61,103 bases of DNA from Acetobacter tropicalis (GTDB taxonomy: Bacteria; Pseudomonadota; Alphaproteobacteria; Acetobacterales; Acetobacteraceae): the NCBI RefSeq assembly GCF_001580915.1, contig NZ_LHZQ01000208.1, positions 1-61,103 of the forward strand, given 5' to 3'. Shown one piece after another: positions 9,371-18,255 of this stretch. Under the pieces are notes generated by a model. The model was not told the origin of the DNA. It ran no database searches and saw only the letters and a program-made list of their open reading frames with translations. The number at the start of each line of letters is the position of its first letter. Within the stretch, counting starts at the first letter, position 1. A program made the position numbers and the translations under genes.

Positions 9371-9526
9371 AGGGGGAGGTATCCCATAAGAACGAAGCAA
9401 GATCAAAAGGGATATATCACACCATTTCTGCTTGACCAAGTGTGACTGGTCACACTAGCGTTGCCCTTAAGCCTCCCACCTCAAGACCGGGGGCTCCTGA
9501 CCAGCTTTCATAACGGAAAAGCCTCC
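9371..9526. promoter_or_regulatory. Repressor/early-gene operator region
   Basis: Divergent intergenic region. A perfect 18-bp palindrome AGTGTGAC-TG-GTCACACT lies at 9439-9456, and a related half-site TATCACACC at 9415-9423. These share the core TCACAC and are placed as expected for repressor operators controlling both the repressor and the rightward early promoter. Assignment to this repressor is inference. Confidence 0.65.
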
Positions 9527-10222
9527 ATGTCTGTTCTTCAGTCTGTGCGTGCAAAACACACCTCTTTCTCTCATATTTCAGCCCTTTCCCCTCATTCTTC
9601 CGAGGTCTCCTCTCGGTCTTCTGTCATCCCCGGCAGAAATCGTTCTTTCACGCGCATGCCGTCTTCACAGCAGTCACAGCTAGGCTCTTTCCCTGCGGAA
9701 GATAGGATAAATCACACCGCTCCTGTTGTGATGCCTATCAGGTGTGATAAATCCCTCTCCGAGTCGTCTCATCCCCCCATGGAGCCAGACGCTGCCTGTC
9801 AGGCCGCAGCCCGTCCGGGCACCAGTGCGGCCCTGCTCGGGCAGATGGTGGCATTGCGCCGCGCCGGTCGCTCCCTGCGGCAGATCGGTCGCCACACTGG
9901 CCGGTGCATGGAAGGGGTAAGACAGGCCCTGATGCGGTACGAAAACGCCCGCGTCTGCCCCACACCCTCTGAAACGGATGAGGGCGAGTGGAACGATCCC
10001 CTGCGTGATGCAGGACCGCTTCCTCCCGGTCATCCCATCGCCATGCGCGGCCTGTGGCGCGGGCTGGAACGCTGGCAGACAATGCCGGCCGAGCCGACGC
10101 ATCTCCCCCTCAGCCCGCTTGAAGACCCTCTGGCCCCATCACATGGCCCCGCACACGCGGCCCGCACTCACCCTGATCACACGGTGTTCCTGTCCTTCGT
10201 TCCTGCAAAGGGGGCCGTATGA
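9527..10222 (+). CDS. Phage-like early protein with predicted helix-turn-helix
   Basis: 231 aa from the ATG at 9527 (GGAAAAG ahead). The first 80 residues are Ser-rich and may not be coding; an alternative in-frame ATG is at 9779. The segment SLRQIGRHTGRCMEGVRQAL reads as a helix-turn-helix. It is the first gene rightward of the repressor and its stop overlaps the next start (ATGA), so it belongs to the early operon. A regulatory or replication role is likely but not demonstrated. No named family recognised. Confidence 0.6.
   Translation: MSVLQSVRAKHTSFSHISALSPHSSEVSSRSSVIPGRNRSFTRMPSSQQSQLGSFPAEDRINHTAPVVMPIRCDKSLSESSHPPMEPDAACQAAARPGTSAALLGQMVALRRAGRSLRQIGRHTGRCMEGVRQALMRYENARVCPTPSETDEGEWNDPLRDAGPLPPGHPIAMRGLWRGLERWQTMPAEPTHLPLSPLEDPLAPSHGPAHAARTHPDHTVFLSFVPAKGAV
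9711..9748. promoter_or_regulatory. Second TCACACC inverted repeat
   Basis: ATCACACC at 9711-9718 is matched by GGTGTGAT at 9741-9748, sharing the core found upstream at 9415 and 9439. It lies inside the long reading of the first early gene, which argues either for a second operator or for the later start at 9779. Confidence 0.45.
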
Positions 10223-11016
10223 GCAAGCGTCGTTGGTCCAAGTTCTGGTGGCAGGATTATGAGCGCGACCCGGCACTGCGTCTGTGCTCTCTGGCTGCAC
10301 AGGGCCTCTGGATGCGCCTGCTGTGCCTGATGCATGAGGGCGAACCTTACGGCCATCTTTGCGTCAATCATCGCCCTCTGCATCCGCGGCATCTCGCCCT
10401 TATGCTGGGCGTGGCGGAACGGCAGATCACGCGCCTGATGGCTGAACTGAAAGAGGCTGGCGTATTCAGCACCACTGCGGAAGGGTGCGTATACAGCCGC
10501 CGCCTGCTGCGGGATAAAGCCGCGTCAGATCAAGGAGCGGCTTGGGGGCGCACAGGTGGCAACCCCAGCCTGAAGACCGCACGTTCCACGCCACCCTCTG
10601 CTCCGTTTTCCGTGCAGGACATGGGGGCAGGGGAGGGGTTAAGCCCACCCCATAAACACCAAGAAGCAGAGTCAGAAGCAGAGTGTACCCTCACTGCGTT
10701 CGGGCCGAACGATGATGTCCGTTTGCATCTGTTTAAACATGGTCTGGTTTTTTTGCAGAAGGCAACAGGCCGGCCAGAGCGCTCAACCCGCGCCCTGATG
10801 GGGAAATGGCTGAAAATGCTGCATGATGATGCCGCCTGCCTGCTGGCGGTTCTGGGCGAATGTGCGGCCTTCAAACCAGCCGAACCCGTCTCATGGGTGG
10901 AAGCCAAAGTGCGGGCCCGCGTGGCGGAACGTGCCCAGCCGGTTGGGCACACATCGTCCACCCATGCCCAGCGCCTTGCCGCATGGCAGAACGTGCCTGA
11001 TCTGGAAGGAGTGTAA
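10219..11016 (+). CDS. Phage replication-type protein (winged-helix N-terminus)
   Basis: 265 aa, starting in an ATGA overlap with the preceding gene. The N-terminus (SKRRWSKFWWQDYERDPALR) and the following 70 residues, including VAERQITRLMAELKEAGVF, resemble the DNA-binding N-terminal domain of phage replication initiators. A variable linker follows, and a helical C-terminal domain contains a repeated Ala/Trp pattern. Position directly after the repressor operator region fits a lambda O-like role. Function inferred from position and the N-terminal domain only. Confidence 0.65.
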   Translation: MSKRRWSKFWWQDYERDPALRLCSLAAQGLWMRLLCLMHEGEPYGHLCVNHRPLHPRHLALMLGVAERQITRLMAELKEAGVFSTTAEGCVYSRRLLRDKAASDQGAAWGRTGGNPSLKTARSTPPSAPFSVQDMGAGEGLSPPHKHQEAESEAECTLTAFGPNDDVRLHLFKHGLVFLQKATGRPERSTRALMGKWLKMLHDDAACLLAVLGECAAFKPAEPVSWVEAKVRARVAERAQPVGHTSSTHAQRLAAWQNVPDLEGV

Positions 11017-11018
11017 TC

Positions 11019-11699
11019 ATGCAATCTCCCCACACAGCCTCATCGGAAACTAAGGCCGCCCGCCATGTGTGTGCAGAAGCCCTAAGAAGCCCGTCTTCCG
11101 TCCTCAAGAAGCAGGACACCCGGAAAAAAGAAGAGAAAACCGCAGCATTTTCTCAAACGCCACAACCGCTCACCGTTCCGGTTCTCGCGCGCTATAGACC
11201 CGCTGAACCCGCCATACGTGCCGTGTTTGCTGCGCATGCCGCAGGGGTGCCACTTACCATGCGGGATGTGCCGCAAAGCATGATGGATGCCGTGCGCCTG
11301 CACTGGGCGCAGGTGCAGCACGCCCTTCAGCCCGTTACAGAACTGCATGTGGCAGCATGGCTGAAAAAACTCAGCCAACTTGTCACCAATCCACCGGGGG
11401 CAGAGACCGCCGCCAGTCAGTGCCGCGCCATTTTTGAGGTATGTGGTGATATCCCGTCTGGTGCATGGGGGCGGGAGGCGCGTCTGGCATGGGCACGGCA
11501 GCCACCCCGCAACGGCTATCCTACCGGGGCCCGCTGGCCCAGCCCCAATGAATTACGCACCCTGTTACTTCCATTTTCAGAAACCATAAGGCGAGATGCG
11601 GAAGGATGCCGCGCATTGCTCCGTCTGCGTCCCGTTGGGGAGGCTACCAGTCCTTTCGCAGTCCGCCCTCAGCCCGCACAGGCCTTTCCCTCTCCTTAA
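11019..11699 (+). CDS. Phage-like early protein, possible replication partner
   Basis: 226 aa, starting two bases after the stop of the replication-type gene. Residues 1-50 are Lys/Ser-rich and probably disordered. Residues 60-140 are helical (RAVFAAHAAGVPLTMRDVPQ). No P-loop was seen, so it is unlikely to be a DnaC-type loader. Position suggests a lambda P-like partner. I do not recognise a named family. Confidence 0.55.
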   Translation: MQSPHTASSETKAARHVCAEALRSPSSVLKKQDTRKKEEKTAAFSQTPQPLTVPVLARYRPAEPAIRAVFAAHAAGVPLTMRDVPQSMMDAVRLHWAQVQHALQPVTELHVAAWLKKLSQLVTNPPGAETAASQCRAIFEVCGDIPSGAWGREARLAWARQPPRNGYPTGARWPSPNELRTLLLPFSETIRRDAEGCRALLRLRPVGEATSPFAVRPQPAQAFPSP

Positions 11700-11801
11700 T
11701 GCAGGAGGAAGCTCCTTCAGCCAGCACGCCTTACCCGTCCAACAGAGAACATCTCTCGCCAGAGAGAATAAAAAACGACACAAAAAGAAAAGGAGTTTTC
11801 C

Positions 11802-12389
11802 ATGGCAATCAGAAAATCCGGCACCTGCAGACCGTCTTCACACTCCCCATGCCCCCCTCTCATGGCCGAGATCACACCCACGCCGGAACGGCTGGCACGC
11901 TCGGAGTTTGTGGGCACACATCCCATGCGTGTGCGCCGCACCGTACAGGCGCTTTTAAACGCCGGAGACATCACCCAATCCGCCGCAGATGCCGCTGAAC
12001 GCTGGTATCAGGATTATGTGTTCGGCTATTGTGACTACAAGGAGTTTTCACAGGATCACCGCACAAGCACTCTGACAAAGCATGATGCTGTGTCCTGGCA
12101 GATGGTGCGCGGCAAAGCCGTGGCGCGTATCACCAGCGTGCGGGAAGCCCTGGGCCTGTGCGCCCACCAACGCCTGCGTATGATGCTGGTGGATGAACTT
12201 TCTTTCCGCGCCATGGGGGCAGCACTCTTCCCGCAGCTTTCCGCCAGTTCCGCCCAACGCAAGATTGCCGCCCAGTGCGCCCTGCTGCTGGAACAACTGG
12301 AAGCCTTCGAAGAAAACGCCCGCAAGGCCGCCAAACAAGCCCGCATGGCGCGCAAGGCAGCCGCGTCCGCCACTTTGCCCTCGCCATAG
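11802..12389 (+). CDS. Phage-like hypothetical, possible late-gene regulator
   Basis: 195 aa; an AAGGAG-type site (AAAAGGAG) lies ahead of the ATG. After a short Ser/Pro leader, the protein is a helical domain (ERLARSEFVG through VREALGLCAHQ) and ends in an Ala/Lys/Arg-rich tail that may be a coiled coil. Its place at the end of an early operon, its size and its basic charge recall phage antiterminator or late-activator proteins, but I see no diagnostic motif. The function is therefore only a suggestion. Confidence 0.5.
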   Translation: MAIRKSGTCRPSSHSPCPPLMAEITPTPERLARSEFVGTHPMRVRRTVQALLNAGDITQSAADAAERWYQDYVFGYCDYKEFSQDHRTSTLTKHDAVSWQMVRGKAVARITSVREALGLCAHQRLRMMLVDELSFRAMGAALFPQLSASSAQRKIAAQCALLLEQLEAFEENARKAAKQARMARKAAASATLPSP

Positions 12390-12444
12390 CACAGCGCAAG
12401 CGCTAGTCTGGCCCAAGGCTTTTCATGTCGTGAAAGGGGTCCAT

Positions 12445-12924
12445 ATGTCCCGCTTCGCAGTGCTTTCTGCTCTGGCGTTCCTATGCGCAACACAGGCGCA
12501 TGCAGCCGCAAATTCATGCCTGGGTACCAACACGGTTGAGATGAGCCAGTGTGAGGGCGATGCACTGGCGCAGGACGAAGCAACGCATCAGAAATATGCC
12601 AAGGCCGCGCTTGCATTTCTTCAGAAACAGATCACCGATACAAAAGATGATGACACAGTAAAGGTTTTAAAAGAGAGCCAGAAAGCCTTCCAGCACTCAG
12701 AAACCGCATGGAAGGCTTATCGGGATGCTGAATGCAGGGCCGTATTTACAAACTGGCAGCAGGGTACAATCCGGGTCATGATGCAACTGGGGTGTGATAG
12801 ACGCCTGACCCGCCAGCGCACTTACACCATATGGCAGAACTGGCTGACGTTTCAGGATAGTACCCCACCCGTGTTGCCCCGCCCAGAGACCGACCTCCCG
12901 GACGATAACTCCCATAACAGATAA
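12445..12924 (+). CDS. Secreted LprI/DUF1311-type protein
   Basis: 159 aa from the ATG at 12445, preceded by GAAAGGGG; the longer frame from 12193 is a shadow. The signal peptide ends near residue 21 (TQAHAAANS). The mature part has paired cysteines (SCLG, SQCEG, AECRA, LGCD) and the helical pattern WKAYRDAECRA of the LprI N-terminal/DUF1311 family, some members of which inhibit lysozyme. It sits at the end of the phage-like early block and may be a cargo (moron) gene. Lysozyme inhibition here is inferred from the family. Confidence 0.75.
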   Translation: MSRFAVLSALAFLCATQAHAAANSCLGTNTVEMSQCEGDALAQDEATHQKYAKAALAFLQKQITDTKDDDTVKVLKESQKAFQHSETAWKAYRDAECRAVFTNWQQGTIRVMMQLGCDRRLTRQRTYTIWQNWLTFQDSTPPVLPRPETDLPDDNSHNR

Positions 12925-13116
12925 GGCTGCGGAAACGTCAGTCCGGTCTGGCGGGCGGATCTTCTTATGGAGGCATACGTTGGGTTTTTCTCTCCACGCC
13001 ACCAGATCCCAGAAGGGAGGCTTCAAAACTACGATTTCACCCTTAAAAAATGCCTGAGTCCACCTCAAGTAAGGGTCTAGCCAACGCGCCTCTTTTTTCA
13101 CTCACGGAGAATCCTC

Positions 13117-13296
13117 ATGCCCTGGAATGCTGAAGACGCTATACGCCATACTCACAAGGCCACAACGGAAACACTCCAGTCTCTCTGGGCCAAAGTGGCA
13201 AACGAATGTCTGGACCGCACGGGAGATGAAGGCCGTGCCGTGCGGGAGGCCAATGCCGTTGTCGCCCGCACAGCTGCCCATCATCCCCAGACTTAA
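13117..13296 (+). CDS. Small hypothetical protein, 59 aa
   Basis: ATG at 13117, preceded by a GGAGAA site. The product starts [15 protein letters not shown] and is fully helical with many charged residues. Its last 4 bp overlap the end of the sorbosone-dehydrogenase-like gene on the opposite strand. The density of coherent sequence ([18 protein letters not shown]) and the good ribosome site support a real gene. Family not identified; in this context probably phage-associated. Confidence 0.6.
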   Translation: MPWNAEDAIRHTHKATTETLQSLWAKVANECLDRTGDEGRAVREANAVVARTAAHHPQT

Positions 13297-14684
13297 GGCT
13301 GCATCTGGGGCTGGGTTTCGGGGCTGGTTGTCTGCCCCGGCTGCGCCTGTTCCGGCACCCCGGCTACCCGCCATATGGCGTTGCCTACATCATCGGCCAC
13401 CAGCAGCGCCCCGGCGTGGTCCAGCGCCAACCCCACCGGTCGGCCATGGGCCTGCTTTTTATTGGGGGCCAGAAAACCCGTCAGCACATCCACCGGCTGC
13501 CCGCTGGGTAATCCACCTTGAAAAGGCACAAACACAACCTTGTAGCCACTTTTCGGTCTGCGGTTCCAGGAGCCATGCTGGGCAATAAACAGCCCATTAC
13601 GCCAGATTTCTGGCAAACTGCTGCTCTGTCCAAACACAATCCCCAAAGATGCCGTATGCGCCCCCACGGCATAATCCGGCACAACGGCTTTGCTGACCAG
13701 ATCATGGTTCTGTGGCTGCACGCGTTCATCCACATGGCCGCCATAATAACTATAGGGCCAGCCGTAAAAAGCACCTTCTTTTACAGCAGTGATGTAATCC
13801 GGCACCAGATCGCTGCCAATTTCATCCCGTTCATTCACAGCCGTCCATAGTGCGCCGCTGTGCGGCTCCCATGCCAGCCCGTTGGGGTTACGCAAGCCGG
13901 TGGCGTAAGGGGCCATCTCGCCCGTGGCCAACGTCACACGGTTAATGCGGGCACGGCCTTCTTCCGCCTGCAGGCCATTTTCTCCCACATTGCTGTTTGA
14001 GCCTACCGTTACATACAGATACTGCCCATCCGGGCTGGCCAGAATATTCTTGGTCCAGTGGTGGTTATACCCAGCGGGCAGATCCACCACCTTGGTGCCC
14101 GGCGCGGTAATGGATTTCTCCCCTTCCTGATACGGAAAACGCCAGATGGCATTGGCATTTGCCACATAAAAACTGTCTCCCACCAGCGCCATGCCAAAGG
14201 GAGAATACAGTTTGTCCAAAAACACGCTGCGCTCATTCGCCACACCATCTCCATCTGTGTCCCGCAGTAGCATGATCCGGTTGGGGCTTGGCGTATCCGC
14301 GCCTGCCATGCCCTGTATCAGCTTGGCAATACGCATCTTCAGGTTGGGGGCATCCGTGCCGGGGCCGTTGGTTTCCGCCACCAGAACATCCCCATTTGGC
14401 AAAGTATACAGCCAGCGCGGGTGGTTCAACCCTCTGGCAAACGCCTTTACGGCAAGCCCCGGCGTGGGGTGCGGGGCTTCATCGTCCTTCCATCCAATGG
14501 GGCGGGCAATGTTTACGGTAGGGATAAAGGTGGCGTTGGGCTGGGGCAGTTTGGGGCGGGTTCCTTCACCCGCACCTACAGGCAACTGCGCGCGTTCCGG
14601 CCGGATCACCAGCGCATATGTGGCTGTTCCCACAGCTAGAACAATAAGTCCCGCCGCCAGAAGATACCGGCTTGTTCGATTCAT
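13293..14684 (-). CDS. Membrane-anchored PQQ/sorbosone-dehydrogenase-like protein
   Basis: 463 aa from the ATG at 14684 (AAGGA ahead; an upstream in-frame start adds 11 aa). One N-terminal membrane anchor spans residues 7-27. The rest is a six-bladed beta-propeller of the glucose/sorbosone dehydrogenase type: [49 protein letters not shown] and [16 protein letters not shown] are family signatures. Such enzymes oxidise aldoses or sorbosone in the periplasm with PQQ and are typical of acetic acid bacteria. It lies between the phage-like early and terminase modules, on the opposite strand. The substrate cannot be deduced. Confidence 0.9.
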   Translation of the reverse strand: MNRTSRYLLAAGLIVLAVGTATYALVIRPERAQLPVGAGEGTRPKLPQPNATFIPTVNIARPIGWKDDEAPHPTPGLAVKAFARGLNHPRWLYTLPNGDVLVAETNGPGTDAPNLKMRIAKLIQGMAGADTPSPNRIMLLRDTDGDGVANERSVFLDKLYSPFGMALVGDSFYVANANAIWRFPYQEGEKSITAPGTKVVDLPAGYNHHWTKNILASPDGQYLYVTVGSNSNVGENGLQAEEGRARINRVTLATGEMAPYATGLRNPNGLAWEPHSGALWTAVNERDEIGSDLVPDYITAVKEGAFYGWPYSYYGGHVDERVQPQNHDLVSKAVVPDYAVGAHTASLGIVFGQSSSLPEIWRNGLFIAQHGSWNRRPKSGYKVVFVPFQGGLPSGQPVDVLTGFLAPNKKQAHGRPVGLALDHAGALLVADDVGNAIWRVAGVPEQAQPGQTTSPETQPQMQP

Positions 14685-14852
14685 GATGGTTGCGTCCTTT
14701 GCAGGGTGCCGTACCAAGCCGCATCAAGACCTTCCGGGTAAAACGGGGTCCGAGCACCTGTAAGCCTCATGGGGCACTGAAAGAAAAAGAATGAAGCGTA
14801 AACGGTGTTTCTCTCATTGCGTTCCACACAGCTCTTGTAAAAAGCACCCACG

Positions 14853-15056
14853 CCAGGCCACGTCTGCGTCTTCAAGGGGAAAGACAAAATGCAGCGTGGC
14901 CTGGAGCTGTTACACCGGCGCGCCCAGCAGAAGGAGGGAAGAGCAAACGCGCCAGTGTAAAGCCGGGAAGTGACTGCCGGGCAAGGGGCTAAACCCGGCA
15001 TGCCTGTGGGAGAGACAGGCAGGGAGTGGGCTTCAGATCCTGTGGTTGGTCCACAG
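14853..15056. ncRNA. Candidate structured RNA, five consecutive hairpins
   Basis: Not a recognised Rfam-type element. Hairpins: (1) 14853-14904, 10 bp + 4 bp + 5 bp stem with loop CAAGGGGA; (2) 14910-14960, TTACAC/GTGTAA and GGCGCG/CGCGCC stem with one mismatch and a purine-rich loop; (3) 14975-15000, TGCCGGG/CCCGGCA, with a competing GCCGGG at 14962-14967; (4) 15001-15021, TGCCTGT/ACAGGCA; (5) 15040-15056, CTGTGG/CCACAG. On the minus strand it would form the 5' leader of the dehydrogenase gene, with a CTTTTT run at 14837-14843 after hairpin 1; on the plus strand it precedes the terminase block. Strand is undecided. Confidence 0.5.
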
Positions 15057-15406
15057 TGTTATATCAAACACCCTCTTGTGCGGGGCTTGAGGTCATTATG
15101 TTTATTTATATAAAAAACGCATATCACTTATCTGTGTAATAACAAAGAAACGCACCGTCTCCCCCGCACAAACCGAAACAAACTTTACCCTAACTGTTAG
15201 AAAAAACACAAAAACCTGTTTTCTTATCACACGTCTGTCAATTGCCCGTCCTACGGAAATCGCCTCCTTGCGGGGTAGAGTCTCTCCGGCCCAAATCTGT
15301 TTGCCAGCGCGCGTGGTCAGTCTTAGAAACCACTCATCCTCACAAAAAAGCCGCCCGGAGCCCTCCCGCTCCCCTTGCCCCGCTCTCTGTTTTTTCAGGA
15401 GTTTGC
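15057..15406. other. AT-rich intergenic stretch before the terminase module
   Basis: About 350 bp, AT-rich at 15090-15220 with runs such as TTTATTTATATAAAAAACG, then GC-rich. A 122-codon open frame on the minus strand lacks a ribosome site and family resemblance. A promoter for the packaging genes is likely here; no other feature was seen. Confidence 0.4.
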
Positions 15407-15814
15407 ATGCCTGTGTCTGCATCCCCTGCGGCCCTTGCGTGTGGAGACGTTGTGCGAACCTCCCACACACGCTGGGTTATCATGCATCATCAGGGCACAC
15501 ACCTGTTGCTCTGTCCTCTCCAGCCCGCGGGGGCTCCCCGTCACCGCGCGGATGTCCCCCTTCCGTGGCAGGATGGCCTGCACCTCGGTTGCATGGGGGA
15601 TTATGTCGTGCAATGCCGCCCGGTGCGCCGCCTCGCAGGGCAGGGGATGCAGAAAATAGGCACTCTCAGCCATTCCTGCTTCCGCCACGCCCGCGCCGCT
15701 CTGGCAACGGAACTGCTCCAGCGCCGTACGGAAACACCGCATAAAGCGCCTTACGCTCTGGCAGCCTCGCATGTCCGGCTGCCCCGGCATCCGCTCCATA
15801 TCGTATTTTCCTGA
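15407..15814 (+). CDS. Hypothetical protein upstream of terminase
   Basis: 135 aa from the ATG at 15407, preceded by CAGGAG. The sequence is Ala/His/Arg-rich with several cysteines. No family was recognised. It ends 6 bp before the small terminase gene and so is probably cotranscribed with the packaging genes. An HNH nuclease would be common at this position in phages, but no HNH motif is visible. Confidence 0.55.
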   Translation: MPVSASPAALACGDVVRTSHTRWVIMHHQGTHLLLCPLQPAGAPRHRADVPLPWQDGLHLGCMGDYVVQCRPVRRLAGQGMQKIGTLSHSCFRHARAALATELLQRRTETPHKAPYALAASHVRLPRHPLHIVFS

Positions 15815-15820
15815 CTGTTC

Positions 15821-16675
15821 ATGGCCTTATCACGGAAAAACCCGGAACCCTCCGTTTTGCAGGAAGACCCCCCAGCCCATCCGGCAACCCTTTCACCACA
15901 GCCGCCCGCCATGCAGACAAGGGAAGACACATCTCTTCTCCCCAACGGCGCACCAGCCACACAGCTTCCCACCAAAAAGCCAGCCCCTCGCAAACGGCGA
16001 ACAACCCGTTCCACCACCTCGGCCCACTCTGGTGCAGCCACGCCCGCTTTCACAACGACAGGCGCGCCACACCCCCCCGTTGCCGGTCCTGATCTCTCCT
16101 TATCTCTTCAACCTGCATCTTCCGGGCCCAGTTCCCTTGTTCCGCCCAGCAAGGGCTCGTCTCCACGCTTGCCTCTGCAGCCCGATACCCCCACCATTCC
16201 CTCAGCCTCAGCCTCAGCCTCAGCCTCAGCCTCAGCCTCAGCCTCAGCCTCAGCCTCAGCCCGCGTCTCCGCGCCACTCTCCACTCGCCCCACAAAAAAC
16301 GCTTCCCGCCAGCCGTCCTCACGTTCCCAGGCATCGGAACCAGCGCCGCCCACTCCACAATCACCCGCGCAGACCGTCGCTCCACCACCACAACCGCCAC
16401 TCGCTGAACCATCCGCTCCCTTCGCGTCTTCGCCTGCGGTTCTTCCATCGGCTGCACCGCCCGTCACGCCGCTGGAAATTTTCACCCGTGTCATGCAGGG
16501 GGACGAGACCATAACGGACCGACAGTTCGATGCCGCAAAGGTGGCAGCCCCTTACCTGCACCCCAAACTTTCTGGCCTGTCCATGAACGCGGTTGTGCGC
16601 AAAGGTCTTGAAGATTTCACGGATGATGAACTCAGTGCCCTTGCACAGGCAGGTCAGTCAGAACGCACAGGCTGA
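15821..16675 (+). CDS. Putative small terminase subunit with long disordered N-terminus
   Basis: 284 aa. Residues 1-220 are Pro/Ser/Ala/Thr-rich and include a (Ser-Ala) run encoded by ten CTCAGC repeats. Only the last 65 residues look folded (TPLEIFTRVMQGDETITDRQ, then KVAAPYLHPKLSGLS). I recognise this C-terminal pattern from proteins encoded next to large terminases in alphaproteobacterial phages. The gene overlaps the large terminase start. A DNA-recognition role in packaging is inferred from position. The huge disordered extension is unusual for a small terminase. Confidence 0.6.
   Translation: MALSRKNPEPSVLQEDPPAHPATLSPQPPAMQTREDTSLLPNGAPATQLPTKKPAPRKRRTTRSTTSAHSGAATPAFTTTGAPHPPVAGPDLSLSLQPASSGPSSLVPPSKGSSPRLPLQPDTPTIPSASASASASASASASASASARVSAPLSTRPTKNASRQPSSRSQASEPAPPTPQSPAQTVAPPPQPPLAEPSAPFASSPAVLPSAAPPVTPLEIFTRVMQGDETITDRQFDAAKVAAPYLHPKLSGLSMNAVVRKGLEDFTDDELSALAQAGQSERTG
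16201..16260 (+). repeat. Hexanucleotide repeat, (CTCAGC)x10
   Basis: Ten perfect tandem CTCAGC units in frame, encoding alternating Ser and Ala in the putative small terminase. The unit is a multiple of three, so changes in copy number alter length without shifting frame. Confidence 0.97.
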
Positions 16676-18143
16676 ACTGAAAAACCGTAGTCACGCACGC
16701 CAGAATCTGCTTGATTTCACCCGCTACACCATGCCGGACTACCAGTCCGGAGCCCACCACCACCTGCTCTGTCAGAAACTGGATGCCGTGGAATGTGGGG
16801 CTATCACACGGCTGATGGTGTTCATGCCCCCACGGCATGGAAAATCCGAGCTTGTCAGCAGGCGTTTTCCGGCATGGTATCTGGGGCGTCACCCCCATAA
16901 ACAGGTCATATCCGCGTCCTATGGGGCCACATTGGCGCAGGATTTCGGGCGTGATGTGCGTAACCTTGTGGTCTCCCGCCGCTTCCACGCTCTGTTCCCT
17001 TCTGTCACGCTGGCGGCAGATAGCGCCGCGCGTGATGTCTGGCATACCAACGCGGGCGGGGTTTATGCCGCAATGGGCATTGGCGGCGGCCTGACAGGCA
17101 AGGGCGCGCACCTCGCCATTGTGGATGATCCCATAAAAGACCGGCAGGAAGCGGAAAGCCCAACCCGCCGCGCCGCCGTGTGGGACTGGTATCGCGCCGT
17201 GCTGCGCACCCGCCTTATGCCCGGCGGTGCCATCGTGCTGGTCATGACCCGCTGGTCCCCGGATGATCTCGCAGGCCGCCTGCTGGATGACATGCAGAAT
17301 AACACGGGCGAGGCATGGGATGTTCTTTCTCTTCCTGCCCTCGCTGGCCCGCAGGATGCCTTGGGTCGTCCCATTGGCGCACCTTTGTGGCCGCAGGCCT
17401 TCCCGGCAGAAGACCTCGCCCACATCCGTCTGGCCATTGGCGCGCGGGAGTGGAGCGCGCTCTATCAGCAAAACCCCACGCCAGCAGAAGGCGCTTTGTT
17501 CAAAACAGCTTTCATTTCCGTGGTGGATGCCATTCCAATAGGGTCTTTCCCCACTCAACCTGACCCCACTCATCCAACCCGCCCTTTCACGACTGATCGC
17601 GCGCCGGCCCCCATGTCTGGCAAAGCCACCGTCCGCCGGTGGGATCTGGCCGCCACGCGCGCCAGCACGCGCCCGAATGCGGACTGGACGGTGGGCGTCA
17701 AAATGATGCGGCTGTCAGATGGCCGCTTCTGCGTGGCGGATGTCGCCCGCCTGCGCGGAGACCCCGCACAGGTTGAAGCCGCCATCCTCGCCACCGCCGC
17801 GCAGGACGGCCCGCAAACCGAGATCATTCTGCCCCAGGACCCCGGACAGGTAGGCGTGGCGCAGGCCCGTTACCTCACCGGCAGACTGGCGGGCTACCGT
17901 GTCCGCACCGTGCGCGAAAGTGGAGATAAAGCTACCCGCGCCGGTCCTCTGGCCGCACAGGTCAACGCCGGAAATGTCATCGCCCTGCGCGCACCATGGA
18001 CCCCAGCCTTTCTGGAAGAACTCGCAGCATTCCCCGCTGCCGCACATGATGATCAGGTGGATGCCGCCGCCGGAGCCTTCACGGCGCTCACGGAAACCAC
18101 ACCACTCCCCAGCTTCAACCGCACTTTTCTGGCACGAATTTGA
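16623..18143 (+). CDS. Phage terminase large subunit
   Basis: About 506 aa. Walker A is PPRHGKSE, Walker B is HLAIVDDPIKD, and ITRLMVFM precedes the ATPase core. The C-terminal nuclease domain carries RRWDLAATRA, a later SGDKATRA and the final HDDQVDAAAGAF acidic motif, as in COG5362-type terminases. It packages DNA into proheads by ATP-driven translocation and cuts the concatemer. The start is uncertain (16623 or 16626 ATG, overlapping the small subunit; a GTG at 16593 is also open). Catalytic motifs appear intact. It is separated from the portal gene by 7.8 kb of unrelated genes, which is atypical for a phage. Confidence 0.93.
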   Translation: MMNSVPLHRQVSQNAQAELKNRSHARQNLLDFTRYTMPDYQSGAHHHLLCQKLDAVECGAITRLMVFMPPRHGKSELVSRRFPAWYLGRHPHKQVISASYGATLAQDFGRDVRNLVVSRRFHALFPSVTLAADSAARDVWHTNAGGVYAAMGIGGGLTGKGAHLAIVDDPIKDRQEAESPTRRAAVWDWYRAVLRTRLMPGGAIVLVMTRWSPDDLAGRLLDDMQNNTGEAWDVLSLPALAGPQDALGRPIGAPLWPQAFPAEDLAHIRLAIGAREWSALYQQNPTPAEGALFKTAFISVVDAIPIGSFPTQPDPTHPTRPFTTDRAPAPMSGKATVRRWDLAATRASTRPNADWTVGVKMMRLSDGRFCVADVARLRGDPAQVEAAILATAAQDGPQTEIILPQDPGQVGVAQARYLTGRLAGYRVRTVRESGDKATRAGPLAAQVNAGNVIALRAPWTPAFLEELAAFPAAAHDDQVDAAAGAFTALTETTPLPSFNRTFLARI

Positions 18144-18255
18144 GAAAGAAAATAGGAAACCTCTTTGTCACAAAATTGGAAATCAAGAACTCTTGTTTCC
18201 TCTTCCATGGCTGTGGCATTTAGAGAAACGGAATCAAAGCCAAGAGGGCGCGTGC

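Noticed and set aside
14880..15030. Possible cobalamin riboswitch, RNase P, 6S, tmRNA or SRP RNA
   Set aside because: Compared by eye with the conserved cores of these RNAs; none of the hallmark sequences is present, so it is listed only as an unassigned structured element.
15102..15470. 122-codon open frame on the minus strand
   Set aside because: No ribosome site, no family resemblance, spans the AT-rich promoter region and overlaps the better supported gene at 15407.
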